A stretch of 64,000 nucleotides of DNA. Source: an uncultured Eubacteriales bacterium (GTDB taxonomy: Bacteria > Bacillota > Clostridia > Saccharofermentanales > UBA5734). How positions within the stretch are numbered: position 1 is the first letter of the stretch; each line of letters opens with the position of its first letter. Location: assembly GCA_903835065.1 (NCBI GenBank), contig CAILLO010000004.1, forward strand, positions 25,985 to 89,984. The letters run 5' to 3'. Below, in pieces: positions 63,710-64,000 of the stretch. Both the position numbers and the translations under genes were made by a program. The notes under the pieces were generated by a model. The model was not told where the DNA came from, did no database searches, and worked only from the letters and a program-made list of their open reading frames with translations.

Positions 63710-64000
63710 CGTTCTGTGATGCGCTCACAGGGCGGGTTTGCGGGTGCTGCCATTGAGCGGGTATCTCAGCTGTTGACAACATTCTTGATAAGATTGTGCG
63801 GTTATTGGTTATACTCTTGTTTCGGATGTTTGTTTGTGGTTTGAAAGTACGTCAAATGGCCTGAAATTGCATGCTTGCGACTTCCGGGCGTATCAAGAAA
63901 CTGCGACCACAATCCACTTTTACGTCATATCTATCGATTCTTCAGTTGACTACCCCTGCCCTCAGAGCGAATATGTGCACGACTTCCAGTCGGAAAGGGG
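63710..64000. other. AT-richer segment without recognised genes
   Basis: The last ~290 bases are clearly AT-richer than the rest of the window. There is a TTGATA (63785) and TATACT (63810) pair with a long 19-base spacer on the plus strand and a CGACT/AGTCG hairpin near 63979. No open frame, ribosome binding site or repeat was recognised. It may be an intergenic region or the edge of acquired DNA downstream of a tRNA. Confidence 0.5.

Overview
The window is a gene-dense, G+C-rich chromosomal segment (roughly two-thirds G+C by eye). No phage, insertion sequence, plasmid or CRISPR array was seen. The gene order rpsF-ssb-rpsR-gdpP-rplI-dnaB-tilS-hpt-ftsH, a spoVG gene, a split glycine decarboxylase (gcvPA/gcvPB), c-di-AMP phosphodiesterase GdpP, an N-terminal-rubredoxin rubrerythrin and AGGAGG-type ribosome binding sites point to an anaerobic Bacillota (Firmicutes) lineage with unusually high G+C. 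I cannot place it more finely. Genes commonly overlap as ATGA/GTGA/TGATG, and TTG and GTG starts are common. Many transcription units are preceded by a good TATAAT/TATACT/TATGAT-like -10.

Layout. 1-1.9 kb: end of secD and secF. 2.0-3.3 kb: two overlapping unknown genes, one with a DUF4329-like domain. 3.3-4.55 kb: a rubrerythrin gene diverging from a strongly promoted, terminator-bounded non-coding RNA that I cannot assign to a family. 4.55-6.1 kb (minus): a divergent hypoxanthine phosphoribosyltransferase coupled to a cytidylate kinase-like/nuclease-like fusion. 6.2-9.7 kb: HD hydrolase, YcxB-like protein, tRNA-Ser(CGA), peroxiredoxin, tcdA, PAQR protein. 9.66-11.5 kb (minus): an amber-interrupted nucleotidyltransferase coupled to deoB. 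11.6-17.5 kb: NlpC/P60 hydrolase, malQ, GNAT, DnaQ-BRCT exonuclease, degenerate GGDEF sensor, shikimate kinase. 17.5-20.9 kb: a NusG-II / Gx transporter / lipoprotein / ApbE flavinylation-type group.

21.0-25.8 kb (minus) is the gcvT-gcvH-gcvPA-gcvPB operon behind a tandem glycine riboswitch and terminator. 25.9-31.3 kb: PAP2 phosphatase, 23S-type RNA methyltransferase, NTP transferase, a small membrane protein, an MFS transporter and an acyl-ACP thioesterase. 31.4-37.5 kb: Gld-type ABC transporter (ATPase, permease, GldG-like, DUF4340) and a beta-propeller-like protein. 37.6-40.8 kb: LiaF-like protein, pepF, CYTH protein. 40.8-43.4 kb: an amino-acid ABC importer behind two ARG-box-like sites. 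43.4-52.6 kb: the conserved rpsF-to-ftsH block. 52.6-54.4 kb: a nested hairpin, a bidirectional terminator and murC (minus). 54.5-60.9 kb: spoVG, trxB and a glycerol-3-phosphate oxidation operon (two flavoproteins, a DUF1667 protein, glpK) joined by overlaps. 60.9-63.4 kb: a membrane-fused alpha/beta hydrolase and a small anchored protein. 63.5-63.7 kb: tRNA-Leu(UAA) and initiator tRNA-fMet with a terminator. The last ~290 bases are visibly AT-richer and carry no recognisable gene.

The best candidates for something undescribed are the ncRNA at about 4206-4485, the kinase/nuclease-like fusion coupled to an Hpt paralog that lacks its catalytic Asp, and the nested hairpin after ftsH.
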